A DNA stretch of 17,500 nt from Conus ventricosus (GCA_018398815.1 CM031611.1:39600448-39617947); one strand, 5' to 3'; positions 1 through 10,093 are shown, counted from the first letter of the stretch. Translations and numbers: made by a program. The notes: generated by a model from the letters alone, not told the origin.

Positions 1-1360
1 AAGGTCATGTTGAGGAGTGGAAGAGGAGGAGGATCACGTTGAGGAGTGGAAGAGAAGGAGGATCACGTTGGGGATGCAAGAGGGAGGATCACGTGATGGA
101 AGTAGGAGAGGAGGAGGGATCACGTTGAGGAGTGGAAAGAGGAGGATGCAGAGGAGGTAGAGGAGATCACGTTGAGGAGTGGAAAAGGAGGGGATCACGT
201 TGAGGAGTGGAAAGAGGAGGAGATCACGTGAGGAGTTGGATAAAGGAGGAGGATCACGTTGAGGAGTGGAAGAAGGAGATCAGTGAGGAGGAAGGGTCAG
301 GCCTTGAGGAGTGGAAGAGGAGGAGGATCACGTTGAGGAGTGGAAAGAGGCGGATCACGTTGAGGAGTGGAAGAGGAGGAGGATCACGTTGAGGAGTGGA
401 AAAGATGGATAGGAGGATCAACGTTGAGGAGTGGAAGAGGAGGAGGATCACGTTGAGGAGTGGAAGAGAGGAGGATCACGTTAGATGAGTGAAAGTGAGG
501 AGGATCACGTTGAGGAGTGGAAGAGGAGGGGATCACGTTGAGGAGTGGAAGAGAAGGAGGATCACGTTGATGAGTGTGAGAGATATGGGATGAGGAGGAT
601 CACGTTGAGGAGTGGAAGAGGAGGAGGATCACGTTGATGAGTGAAAGTGAGGAGGATCACGTTGAGGAGTGGAAGAGGAGGAGGATCACGTTGAGGAGGG
701 GAAGAGAGGAGGATACACGTTGAGGAGGGAAAGAAGTGAAGGAGGATCACGTTGAGGAGTGAAGAGGAGGAGGATCACGTTGAGGAGTGGAAGAGGAGGA
801 GGATCACGTTGAGGAGTGGAAGAGGAGGCGGATCACGTTGATGAGTGAAAGATGAGGAGGATCACGTTGAGGAGTGGAAGAGGAGGCGGATCAGGTTGAG
901 GAGTGAAAGAGGAGGCGGATCACGTTGATGAGTGAAGAGAGGAGGATCACGTTGAGGAGTGGAAGAGGAGGCGGATCAGGTTGAGGAGTGAAGAGGAGGC
1001 GGATCACGTTGAGGAGTGGAAGAGGAGGAGGATCGCGTTGAGGAGTGGAAGAGGAAGAGGATCACGTTGAAGAGTGGAAGAGGAGGCGGATCACGTTGAG
1101 GAGTGGAAGAGGAGGCGGATCACGTTGAGGAGTGGAAGAGGAGGCGGATCAGCTTGAGGAGTGAAAGCGGAGGCGGATTACGTTGAGGAGTGGAAGAGGA
1201 GGATGATCACGTTGAGGAGTGAAAGAGGAGGCGGATCACGTTGAGGAGTGGAAGAGGAGGCGGATCACGTTGAGGAGTGGAAGAGGAGGCGGATCACGTT
1301 GAGGAGTGGAAGAGGAGGGGATCACGTTGAGGAGTGGAAGAGGAGGAGGAGGAGACTGAG
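1..1360. repeat. 29-bp purine-rich minisatellite, about 47 copies, open at the left edge
   Basis: The phrase GGATCACGTTGAGGAGTGG recurs with a usual spacing of 29 bp. Each unit joins a purine-rich part (AGAGGAGGA) to the more constant GATCACGTT. Units vary by small indels, mostly in the purine part. The form with AGGCGGATC is common from about 818 to 1310 and rare to the left, so variants are zoned along the array. A few units carry the palindrome CACGTG in place of CACGTT. Minus-strand reading frames give low-complexity peptides rich in Leu, Pro and Ser, which look like by-products of the repeat. The left end lies outside the window. Confidence 0.97.
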
Positions 1361-1426
1361 GAGTCCACTGTTTTTTCAACAGACTAGTTTGATGTGGGGA
1401 AAAATAGGCGGATTCAGCCCCCCACA

Positions 1427-1458
1427 CCCCCCCCCCCCCCCCAAAAAAAAAAAAAAAA
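1427..1458. repeat. C16 tract abutting an A16 tract
   Basis: A run of 16 C is followed directly by 16 A, then by an A-rich tail. It sits in about 180 bp of otherwise unremarkable sequence between the 29-bp array and the retrotransposon fragment. Long homopolymers like this are prone to length error in sequencing, so the exact lengths may not be real. Confidence 0.9.
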
Positions 1459-1610
1459 GAAAAGCCACAAAAAACGTACCAAAATAGGAGCTTAAAGTAT
1501 AAAAAAGGGAGAAAAAAAGCCGAGACTAGTTCCACTAGAAGAAATAATGTTTGCACTTAAAAAGATAAAATCCAAGAAAGCTGCTGACCCAGATGAAATG
1601 ACAGGAGAAT

Positions 1611-1740
1611 GATTAGTGCAGGCGACTATGTCTGAATGATTAGTGCAGGCGACTATGTCTGAATGATTAGTGCAGGCGACTATGTCTGAATGATTAGTGC
1701 AGGCGACTATGTCTGAATGATTAGTGCAGGCGACTATGTC
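1611..1740. repeat. 27-bp tandem repeat (4.8 copies) inside the reverse transcriptase relic
   Basis: The unit begins GATTAGTGCAGGCGACTATG, and copies start at 1611, 1638, 1665, 1692 and 1719 with essentially no differences. The length equals nine codons. In the frame of the surrounding relic each unit reads as a stop codon followed by LVQATMSE, which fits the stretch just after the GPD-like motif in this reverse transcriptase family. The array therefore amplified retrotransposon coding sequence, after the TGA stop had arisen, because the stop is in every copy. Confidence 0.93.
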
Positions 1741-2173
1741 TTATTGTTCGTTGTATTTTCATGCCTATTATCACAAAGGTATTTTCTAGAAACTTGGGTG
1801 GAAGGAACTGAGCCACCATTATACAGGAAGGGTGTCGGTAATCCGAATCACTGCAGGGGCATTACTTTAGGTGACAATCAGTAGTAAAGTGTACAGTAAG
1901 TTATACATCGTCGTTTACAGGCATGGGTTGAAGACAATAACATCACCGCGGAGCACCAAGCTGGTTTTAAACAGAGTTAGTCAACCACTGACCACAAGTT
2001 TGATTGCTAGTTTTAGTACATAAGCATTTTTCTTCTCGTTGCAAATTGTATGCAGCCTTTGTAGATTTTGGAGAATTTGATTTTTCAAATCGAAAAATTC
2101 TGTGGGGTATGCTTGTTCAAAACAAAATAAAAGGCAAACTGTATAATTCTATCCAAAACATATATATTAACGT

Positions 2174-2200
2174 TAAAACAAAACAAAACAAAACAAAAAC
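2174..2200. repeat. (AAAAC)n short array
   Basis: About five copies of AAAAC lie at the 3' edge of the recognisable reverse transcriptase relic, where the family would read VKA/VKT. It marks a local expansion of A-rich codons or the degraded edge of the element. Confidence 0.85.
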
Positions 2201-2230
2201 GCTAAAAGCAAGTTTAGATGTAGATATACA

Positions 2231-2902
2231 TCAACGTACTACATCATAGGCACATAAGGAGTTAAACAGGACATTGTTTACAGCCCAGTCCAGCTTTCCC
2301 TGTTCATACATGAACTTGCTTTGGAAGCTACATAAAACGGTACGCATGGGGCTCCATGGAGAGCTCCTTGTACAGGGGAACATGACGTCAGTCCGCAATC
2401 CTTCCCCTCCCCCCCCGCCCCTCCCTCACGCACCTTCCTCTTCAAATTCAAAGGCAGCGTCATTTGATGTACAAATTTTGTTGCATGCGATGTTTGAGAA
2501 TACTAAAAGGAAGGGAGTGAACTGGGGAAAAAGGGGGAAGGTCGGTGTGGATAGTCTCCCCTTAGGATCGGTTTAGTCACGTGGCCTTTTTTACCCGCCA
2601 GGGCCGATTTTGTGTAGGGAGTCATTACGGAACGTGATCCCGACACTGCGCTGTTCACTTTAGACCAGAGAGCAGTCGTCTGACGGGGAAACAGCCCACG
2701 GTCTCTCCTTCTGAGCACAGCAAAACTTTGGAACCAGTTTCAAAACCAGTACTTTGCTTTTACCTACACGTGTTTGCCGAGTCGTTGTCATAATGACTAA
2801 AGGATTGTTGGCCTGCACTTTGTTTACCCCCCGCTATTTACCGGTTTAGCTCCAGGGGTCCCGTACCCATTCCTCCGTCCTTCGCTTAGCTGTCGTGGAG
2901 GC
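2231..2902. other. Unique sequence, no gene recognised
   Basis: About 670 bp without tandem structure. It contains a C-rich patch near 2405-2430. Reading frames here are short and match no family I know. I see no tRNA-like fold and no convincing promoter or splice pair. Confidence 0.6.
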
Positions 2903-3766
2903 GAGTCCATTGTGATTTACTGTCTGTGGTGGTGTGACCATTGTGGGGGCGAGTCCATTGTGATTTACTGTCTGTGGTGGTGTGACCATTATGGGGGCGA
3001 GTCCATTGTGATTTACTGTCTGTGGTGGTGTGACCATTGTGGGAGGGGGGGGGGGAGTCCATTGTGATTTACTGTCTGTGGTGGTGTGACCATTGTTGGG
3101 GGGGGGGGGGGAGTCCATTGTGATTTACTGTCTGTGGTGGTGTGACCATTATGGAGACGAGTCCATTGTGATTTACTGTCTATGGCCGTGTGACCAGGGG
3201 GGGGGGGGGATCCGTTGTGATTTACTGTATGTGGTGGTGTGACCATTATGGGGGCGAGTCCATTGTGATTTACTGTCTATGGCGGTGTGACCATTGGGGG
3301 GGGGGGGTCCATTGTGATTTACTGCCTGTGGTGGTGTGACCATTGTGGGGGCGAGTCCATTGTGATTTACTGTCTGTGGTGGTGTGACCGTTGAAGGAGG
3401 ATGGGGGAGGGGGAGTCCATTGTGATCTACTGTCTGTGGTGGTGTGACCATTGTGGGAGGATGGGGGGGGGGTCCATTGTTATTTACTGTCTGTGGTGGT
3501 GTGACCATTGTGGGGGTGGGGGGCGAGTCCATTTTGATTTACTGTCTGTGGTGGTGTGACCATTGTGGGGGGGGGGGGCGAGTCCATTGTGATTTACTGT
3601 CTGTGGTGGTGTGACCACTGTGGGGGGGGGGGAGTCCATTGTGATTTACTGTCTGTGGTGGTGTGACCACTGGGGGGGGGAGTCCATTGTGATTTACTGT
3701 CTGTGGTGATGTGACCATTGTGGGGGCGAGTCCATTGTGATTTACCGTCTGTGGTGGTGTGACCCT
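2903..3766. repeat. 48-bp minisatellite with a variable poly-G run in each unit, about 17 copies
   Basis: Units begin GAGTCCATTGTGATTTACTG and continue with TCTGTGGTGGTGTGACCATT and a G run. I place starts at 2903, 2951, 2999, 3055, 3111, 3159, about 3209, 3256, 3305, 3353, 3413, 3472, 3525, 3580, 3632, 3680 and 3728, so spacing ranges from about 46 to 60 bp. Most length variation sits in the G run after GTGACCATT, which goes from about 4 G to well over 10. The rest of the unit is well conserved. The array abuts the RNase H relic on its right. Proline-rich minus-strand frames here are artefacts of the repeat. Confidence 0.96.
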
Positions 3767-3769
3767 TCC

Positions 3770-4662
3770 ACAGTTTCTGTTTCACTTTCTTCAAGGAAGT
3801 GTCACTGCGTACAGACGAGTCCATGTACGCCACACCACACTGCTTCCTTTCAGAAAATATGTACTGCTGGTTCCAAGTCTGAAGATGGAGTGGCCTGTGC
3901 AGCTTATTGCCCTGGTGCTCCTTCTCAAATATTATTAGAACATATTCCATCAGATACTTCTGTTTAGTCTGCTGATCTTACAGCTCTGGCTCTAGCACTG
4001 AAGATAATCTCTCAATCTACAAACAAGGATTTTCTGATTTTGTCTGATTCGGTGTCAGCTTTGGAGGCAATAGCTGGTCGAAACCTCCATCATCCTGAAT
4101 TTCTACATTTTTATTTTAACCTTTTTCCTCGTTGAAGGCGGAAGGTCACAACATTCTTCTGGCTAGAGTTCCCGGTCATGTTGGCATCGGAGGGAATGAA
4201 ATGGCTGATCGTTTGGCCAAGAATGCCACAACAGGGGAACTGTCTAACATATCTATCCGCTACAGAGATATAACACTAAAAGTTAATGATGATGTCAGAG
4301 ACCTCTGGCAGGAGGACTGGAATACACAGACGGATAACAAACCCTTCCAGATCCGTCCAAACTTAAAAGAGTTCCTCTCATCTACCTCTGGTGGTCGCAA
4401 GGAAGAAACGGTTTAATGCCGGCTGCACACTGACCATTAGAATTTTACTCATCCGTACCTTTTAAAGAGTGAAGAAGCTACGTGGTGCATTCCATGTCAT
4501 GTACCTCTCAAAATGGAACGTATTCTTTTAGAGTGCTGGGACTTGCATGATGTGAGACATCAATACTTTACAGCAGATTCCATGAAAACCTTGTTCAGAG
4601 ATGTTCCACCTGATGCGATCTTTAAATTTTTGAAAGAGATAAACATTTTTCATCTGATTTGA
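3770..4662 (+). pseudogene. C-terminus (RNase H and zinc knuckle) of a dead non-LTR retrotransposon
   Basis: Plus-strand frames read as a retroelement RNase H domain followed by the usual C-terminal region. Visible motifs are TAGSKSEDGVACAA (3863 on; family TDGS, so the first catalytic Asp is Ala), SADL (family AEL, Glu to Asp), ILSDS (Asp codon 4046-4048, kept) and VPGHVG with GNEMAD (about 4168-4209, His and Asp kept). Then comes a knuckle-like CIPC (4486-4497) whose expected His is Arg at codon 4519-4521, followed by ILLEC. Breaks are a TAG at 3965-3967, a frameshift near 4125-4135, a TAA at 4414-4416 and a TAG at 4438-4440; the terminal TGA is at 4660-4662. Elements with this RNase H belong to the I-like group of non-LTR retrotransposons in general knowledge; the exact clade is inference. 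The reverse transcriptase itself is missing, replaced on the left by the 48-bp array. Confidence 0.85.
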
Positions 4663-4840
4663 GATTTTACAGTGGAAAGATTTTTAACAACATATCGGGT
4701 GTGTTTTTAGAAGATGCATTTTAAAGGGCTGTGTGAATGAACGACTTGTGAATTGACTCCAACGCGGTGACAGCCCTGATATGGCCCTTTGCGGTCGGCT
4801 GGGCAATAAGCAACATTACCTTGCCTTATCTTGCTAAGTT
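4663..4840 (+). mobile_element. Probable 3' UTR of the RNase H element
   Basis: This follows the terminal stop of the relic and shows no coding pattern. It includes GATATGGCCCTTTGCGGTCG, a phrase I associate with the 3' ends of such elements in molluscs, and finishes in loosely repeated CTTGC words near 4819-4838, as expected of elements ending in short tandem repeats. The right boundary is a guess. Confidence 0.5.
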
Positions 4841-4927
4841 TTGAGACCACACTTCCTCAGGATTTATTGCTGTTGGATGCATGAATTAAGGACTACAGTG
4901 AAAGGATTAAAGACGAAGGTCTCAATG

Positions 4928-4972
4928 ATTTTTTTTTCTTTCTTTTTTTTTTCAAGTCCAAACGCTTTTATT
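4928..4972 (-). other. Minus-strand AATAAA followed by an A-rich tail, possible retroposed 3' end
   Basis: On the minus strand AATAAA (4972 to 4967) is followed about 15 nt later by an A-rich run with a few G interruptions (4952 to 4929). A genomic A tail at the canonical distance from a polyadenylation signal suggests a reverse-transcribed RNA inserted here. Its body would extend to the right, perhaps into the 53-bp array. I saw no coding similarity in it and could not identify target-site duplications, so a chance T-rich tract remains possible. Confidence 0.35.
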
Positions 4973-5117
4973 TGCTTGTAAAGAAATTTGCAAATGGAAA
5001 ACGTGAAAAGAAAAATCAGCACTAAAAAGAATGAGAGTAAATCTTATCCTATATAAATACATTACAAAGCTGCAATAAGTTTGCAAAAAGAACAGCAAAT
5101 CGTATTTAACATATAAA

Positions 5118-5638
5118 AGACCAGCGCCATAAAACAGGGCTCTGCTGATGATTGTTACGACGCTAAGCGAGGACCAGCGCCACAAAACAGGGCTCTGTTG
5201 ATGATTCTTACGACGCCAGACCAGGACCAGCGCCATAAAACAGGGCTCTGTTGATGATTCTTATAACGTCAGGTGAGGACCAGCGCCACAAAACAGGGCT
5301 CTGTTGATGATTCTTACGACGCCAGACGAGGACCAGCGCCACAAAACAGGGCTCTGTTGATGATTCTTACGATGCCAGGCGAGGACCAGCGCCACAAAAC
5401 AGGGCTCTGTTGATGATTCTTACGATGCCAGGCGAGGACCAGCGCCACAAAACAGGGCTCTGTTGATGATTCTTACGATGCCAGGCGAGGAACAGCACCA
5501 CAAAACAGGGCTCTGTTGATGATTCTTACAACGTCAGGTGAGGACCAGCGCTACAAAACAGGGCTCTGCTGATGATTCTTACATCAGGCGAGGACCATCG
5601 CCACAAAAACAGGGCTGTGCTGATGACTGTTACGCAGA
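5118..5638. repeat. 53-bp minisatellite, about 10 copies
   Basis: The words GACCAGCGCCACAAAACAGG and GCTCTGTTGATGATTCTTAC recur at a regular 53-bp spacing (for example 5169, 5222, 5275, 5328, 5381, 5434, 5487, 5540). The outer units at both ends are the most diverged, and central units from about 5328 to 5500 are nearly identical, as expected if recent turnover is central. One terminal unit has a short deletion near 5580. Confidence 0.96.
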
Positions 5639-5920
5639 AGGCGAAAGACGACTCTGTTCAGGTATCACAATTGGTTCTCTTTGAGACACGGGATTCCAGG
5701 CCGCCTCATCGACCACTTCATGTTCGGTGTTTGTTTGACATCCACTTCTTTGCCACCTGCCCACCGGCAGTCACGTGTTTCAGTGCTGGGTGCCAATTTG
5801 TTTTGTTTTGGTTTTCTTCTTATTTTCAATGTTTGAAATGAGGAACGGGTTGTTTTTCTGCGCTCGTTTCACCCCGACCTCTTTTTGTGCTATGTTACAA
5901 CCATACACATACACGTGCAC
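5639..5920. other. Unique spacer, no gene recognised
   Basis: About 280 bp between the 53-bp array and the TC microsatellite. No recognisable domain, RNA or regulatory element. Reading frames crossing it owe their length to the adjoining microsatellite. Confidence 0.6.
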
Positions 5921-5940
5921 TTTCTCTCTCTGTCTCTGCT

Positions 5941-6008
<68 letters not shown>

Positions 6009-6074
6009 GTCTGTCTCTCTCTCTCTCTCTCTTGTCTTTCTCTGTTTCTCTCTGTCTCTGTCTCTCTCTGTCTC

Positions 6075-6140
<66 letters not shown>
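5921..6140. repeat. (TC)n / (CTGT)n compound microsatellite
   Basis: Long TC runs are interrupted by CTGT blocks around 6008-6015 and 6076-6096. Every frame through it yields artificial Ser-Leu or Arg-Glu polypeptides. The tract is pure pyrimidine apart from a few G, so a triplex form is possible. Confidence 0.98.
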
Positions 6141-6142
<2 letters not shown>

Positions 6143-6155
6143 CACACTTACTCGC

Positions 6156-6159
<4 letters not shown>

Positions 6160-6233
<74 letters not shown>

Positions 6234-6257
6234 CGCGCGCGCGCGCGCGCACACACG
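6160..6257. repeat. (AC)n microsatellite ending in a 17-bp (CG)n block
   Basis: About 70 bp of AC is followed by an uninterrupted alternating CG block at 6234-6250 and a short ACACAC. Alternating purine-pyrimidine of this length favours Z-DNA. It is separated from the TC array by only about 20 bp. Confidence 0.97.
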
Positions 6258-6263
6258 CCATTT

Positions 6264-6290
6264 AAAGTGAATAAGGGGTAAGGGGTAAGG
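6264..6290 (+). repeat. Short AAGGGGT triplet repeat
   Basis: Three G4 runs follow one another within TAAGGGGTAAGGGGTAAGGG. They give three of the four G tracts of a quadruplex within 20 bp. It is too short to call telomeric, and the unit is not the TTAGGG telomere repeat. Confidence 0.6.
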
Positions 6291-6832
6291 GGCCAAAAGT
6301 CTTTCCAACTCAGTTAAGCAGGCCAATATTTAACCAGGTGGGGGACGGGAGGGGGAGCAGGAGATCAAGAGGTTTGAAAAAAACACTCACGAACAAAACC
6401 CGAATCAACCTGCAAAGCTGATTGAAAATCATGTGGACAGAATACAACTTGCGGTTGGTCAGTCGTGGTATAATGTTCAGTCTGGAATCATGTCGTAAGG
6501 TCAGGCGACAGGTCAACTGAATGATTCGGTGGTCAGTCGTACACACGCACGCGCATTTCAAAATAAATTACCTGTGACACTTATTGTCATATTTCAGAAA
6601 GCAACTATATTAATACTACGGCGATATTTTCATCAATATAGCCCCACGTAATGGTATCATTCATTTTTGTTAAGCATAAAAGTGTGCCATGCAACCTTTT
6701 AAGGTTTAACGAATTTATTCAGTCTTCATAAAAACAGTTTATCCGCAGAAAACAATTTTGAAAAAGAGAACACAGTCTTCGGACGGAAATATCCATCGGA
6801 GTGCAATCTATTACGTATGATGGGATTTAAGT

Positions 6833-6962
6833 ACACACCATTACACAGTAAGATTCATTGCCAACAGTATTCATTCACACTTTTTGCAAACAATATACAC
6901 ACCATCACACAGTAAGATTCATTACCAACAGTTTTCATTTCAAACTTTTGACAAACAATAGT
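6833..6962. repeat. Imperfect 64-bp tandem dimer
   Basis: Two adjacent copies share CACAGTAAGATTCATT and CCAACAGT with an offset of exactly 64 bp (first copy 6833-6896, second 6897-6962). They differ at scattered bases and small indels towards their 3' ends. It looks like an old duplication that did not expand. Confidence 0.85.
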
Positions 6963-7010
6963 TGCTCTTAGAATTCCAGTGACTCGCCCTGTTTCAATTA
7001 GTAAACAGTG

Positions 7011-7035
7011 ATTATTCCATTCAAACTGGAATAAT
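7011..7035. other. Perfect 9-bp inverted repeat with 7-nt loop
   Basis: ATTATTCCA at 7011-7019 and TGGAATAAT at 7027-7035 are exact reverse complements. There is no downstream T run or gene to make it a terminator, and a stem this short may occur by chance in AT-rich DNA. Confidence 0.5.
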
Positions 7036-8058
7036 GAAATAGTGTTCTCATGCAACAATTGGGTGGTATACTTTTCTGTCTTGAAAATGTGTATGCTGCT
7101 TATAAAGCAAACGTTTACCGTTTCGTTTTAACGCTGTCATCTATTGTTTTCAAAATTATCTTTCAAAGCTGAAAGAAGATTATTACATTAACGATTTGGC
7201 AAAGATGTGAAGAGAAAAGGGAGGTGGGGGGAAAAACAGCGGAAAAAAGAAAATGAGATCGAAAAATCGGGGAAATGTCATGAATATGAAATTTCAAAAC
7301 GAGGTGACAGAGAGCGAAAAATGAAGTAAATTGGAAAGAGAAACTGTATTAGTTCCGCCACTGGATACAGACAAACAGATTACGCAATGCATTCCGACCT
7401 CTTGGGTCTTCTTTAGGCAAAAACAAACAACATTTAGGACGATGGAAACGAAGAACTAGAAACCACACATAAATATTAAACCCTCCGCTAGCAGCATATG
7501 GGAACCATTGTAATTCATCTTGAAGACAGAATCATTCATATTGCCTGCTCCGAGGCCTTTCGTCCGCTGGATATAATACAAGGTACAAGAGAAGTTCAGA
7601 ATCCAATTAACCTCTATTTGATAAGGGCAAAAAAGGGATAATTTAAGATTCATCAGTATCAAGGTATTGATCGCACTTCTCTTGTGTCAAAACATGTCCC
7701 CGTACTTCCACCGTAAAATAAACATGGAACAAATCATTAATTCACACAGGCCAAGGGTAATATCCAAAAGCAAATTTGATTTGTTGGTCTCTGAATCTGA
7801 AAATATCAACGTATGTACATGTTCATATAAACTTCCCCATTTTAATCTTTTACCTTTCGGGCTAAACGATATCCGTAAGAATTTATACAATCAACAACAC
7901 TGATACATTTTCTTTCACAAATCTGAAACACTTTTGAACTTTTATTCGCATTAAATATCAACATATTTGTGTAGTCTGTGTCTGCGTCAAGTTTCCACTC
8001 ACAGCAATATCCAGTAAAAGATAAACGAACAAAAGCTATCGCCGATAAACTGCATCAC

Positions 8059-8167
8059 GTGCATACAACAGCATCAATCAGTGCACGTGGTTTATGTGCA
8101 TACAACAGCATCAATCAATGCGCGTGGTTTATGTGCATACAACAGCATCAATCAATGCGCGTGGTTT
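8059..8167. repeat. 37-bp minisatellite, about 3 copies
   Basis: GTGCATACAACAGCATCAAT begins at 8059, 8096 and 8133 and is followed each time by GCGCGTGGTTT or a close variant (the first copy has GCACGTGG). The second and third copies are nearly identical. Confidence 0.95.
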
Positions 8168-8216
8168 TAAGGGTCATCATCATTCGCTCCAACAGCGATT
8201 TATTGAAGATCGTTGT

Positions 8217-8484
8217 TTAAAAACATAATCCTTTCAAGTCATTGAGACTCTGTGAAAATAGAACGGGATAATGTCTTCCTCCTTGTCTGACACCTACCCA
8301 ACATTTAAAAAAATCAGATTGGTTTTCAGTGAGGAAAAACACAGAAGCTGGTTCTGCCATGTCCGTTAACAATGACAATAGGAATTTCACCTTCAATGCC
8401 TTGTAATAGCTCTTGTCCCAAAACAGAACCAAAGGCCTTCTTGTAATCAATGAATGCACACGTTGGTTTCCGCTTATTCCTGTT
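8217..8484 (-). pseudogene. Minus-strand reverse transcriptase relic of a non-LTR retrotransposon
   Basis: Read on the minus strand from about 8484, one frame gives RKPTCAFIDYKKAFGSV. This fits motif A of a LINE reverse transcriptase with the FIDY Asp kept and the later AFD Asp changed to Gly. After a frameshift near 8380 the next frame gives a stretch ending FFKCWVGVRQG (GVRQG coded at 8296 to 8282) and LFSQSLNDL, matching the family pattern GVRQG..LSP.LF...LNDL. The relic stops before the YADD motif. It covers about 85 codons of a domain normally several hundred long. Its wording resembles the family of the relic at 1538-2230 more than that of the RNase H element. Confidence 0.8.
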
Positions 8485-8550
8485 TTTTTTTCTTCTTTTT
8501 CTTTTTTTAAATATCAGTGAATAGTTTCAAGAAAAAACAATGTTACTAGT

Positions 8551-9195
<645 letters not shown>

Positions 9196-9196
9196 C

Positions 9197-9234
<38 letters not shown>

Positions 9235-9235
9235 A
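9196..9235. repeat. (CAA)n microsatellite
   Basis: About 13 perfect CAA triplets. Confidence 0.97.
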
Positions 9236-9307
9236 AGAATGACTGAATCCCATCGGTACTCGTAAAGAGAGTAAACTCAAGTACCTTCTTTATACGAAAT
9301 TTACAAG

Positions 9308-9311
<4 letters not shown>

Positions 9312-9386
<75 letters not shown>
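9312..9386. repeat. (AC)n microsatellite
   Basis: About 37 AC dinucleotides with one phase break (CC) at about 9350-9351. Confidence 0.98.
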
Positions 9387-9388
<2 letters not shown>

Positions 9389-10093
9389 CTTCAGTAGAAC
9401 TATCAAGCACTCAAGTACATGAAAGCCTGCTCAGGGGTACATCCACTGAATGAAACACACCCGTTAACTTTTCCTCCGAGGGGTTAAGTATAGACCGAAC
9501 CCAAAATGAACCGTGTTTACCAACATCTAACATGATTGCACAATACGCTCTTCACACACGTGTTAGTAACCATTGGCTCCACGTCCGGCCAACGCATGGC
9601 CTGGATTACCGCATAGATCACAGGAAACAGTGGACCTTTCGCTGGCCCAGTTGGAAATCTTGATTTCCAAGGATATTCGAACACATCGTATCAAGAACTG
9701 GCATTTCCTCAAGACGCACCGGTCGACAGTTACCTTTTGCTTTGCTTTTCTCACAGACATTTCAAATACGGCAGTTCTGTCTGACAGATTTGCAAATATT
9801 CTGCCAGAAAAAAAACCTTAGGAAAACGCACTGAACAATGTTTCAAATTCCCCAATGTTTAACTGCAATACAGTCGTGTGCAGCGCACAAGACTGTCTTA
9901 TATAAAGGTTGCAGAACGATGATCTGGTCACAGAATGCGTTTTCTGGAAAACACGTCATCGAAAATCGTACAGAAGTCTGTGACAGAACCAGTATCAGCA
10001 AGTTTAAAACGCTCTTGCAGGAAGGGGTCCTTGTGCTCAAAAGGACATACCACTTTCAACACATACAGCTCTGGAGGGAAAGGGGTCGCGTCA
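9387..10093. other. Unique sequence, no gene recognised
   Basis: About 700 bp. Two plus-strand frames of 82 and 96 codons (9573-9821 and 9838-10128) lie in different phases, and I recognise no domain in either. The second runs into the 17-bp repeat. A split gene cannot be excluded without transcripts, but nothing supports one. Confidence 0.5.

Larger units (their letters stand above)
1538..2230 (+). pseudogene. Decayed reverse transcriptase fragment of a non-LTR retrotransposon
   Basis: Several plus-strand frames together read as the N-terminal half of a LINE-type reverse transcriptase. In order there is a segment like ALKKIKSKKAADPDEM (family pattern K..KA.GPD), then LYRKG and NPNHCRGITLG (family YRGITL) near 1810-1860, RLQAWVEDNN and HQAGF near 1912-1970, STTDH just after a stop codon, and KLYAAFVDF followed by NRKILW near 2048-2110. 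The last block is motif A, where the Asp of FVDF is a catalytic metal ligand, but the following AFD-like part is one residue short. Stops and frameshifts separate the blocks, and the later motifs, including YADD, are absent. It is a dead 5'-truncated and 3'-truncated copy. The wording differs from that of the RNase H fragment at 3770-4662, so I treat the two as different elements. I am confident of the family but not of the clade. Confidence 0.8.
6291..8058. other. Mostly unique sequence, no gene recognised
   Basis: About 1.8 kb of moderately AT-rich DNA. Reading frames are under about 85 codons and match nothing I know. Apart from the 64-bp dimer and a small hairpin listed separately, I see no repeat, RNA gene or transposon signature. 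It could be intron or intergenic DNA. Confidence 0.55.

Noticed and set aside
2903..3766. CRISPR-like reading of the constant part plus variable part
   Set aside because: The variable part is only a G run of changing length, not a unique spacer.
6264..6290. Interstitial telomeric repeat
   Set aside because: The unit is AAGGGGT in three copies, not TTAGGG, and it does not continue.
7011..7035. Hairpin as a terminator or regulatory RNA
   Set aside because: Short AT-rich stem with no T run and no neighbouring gene.
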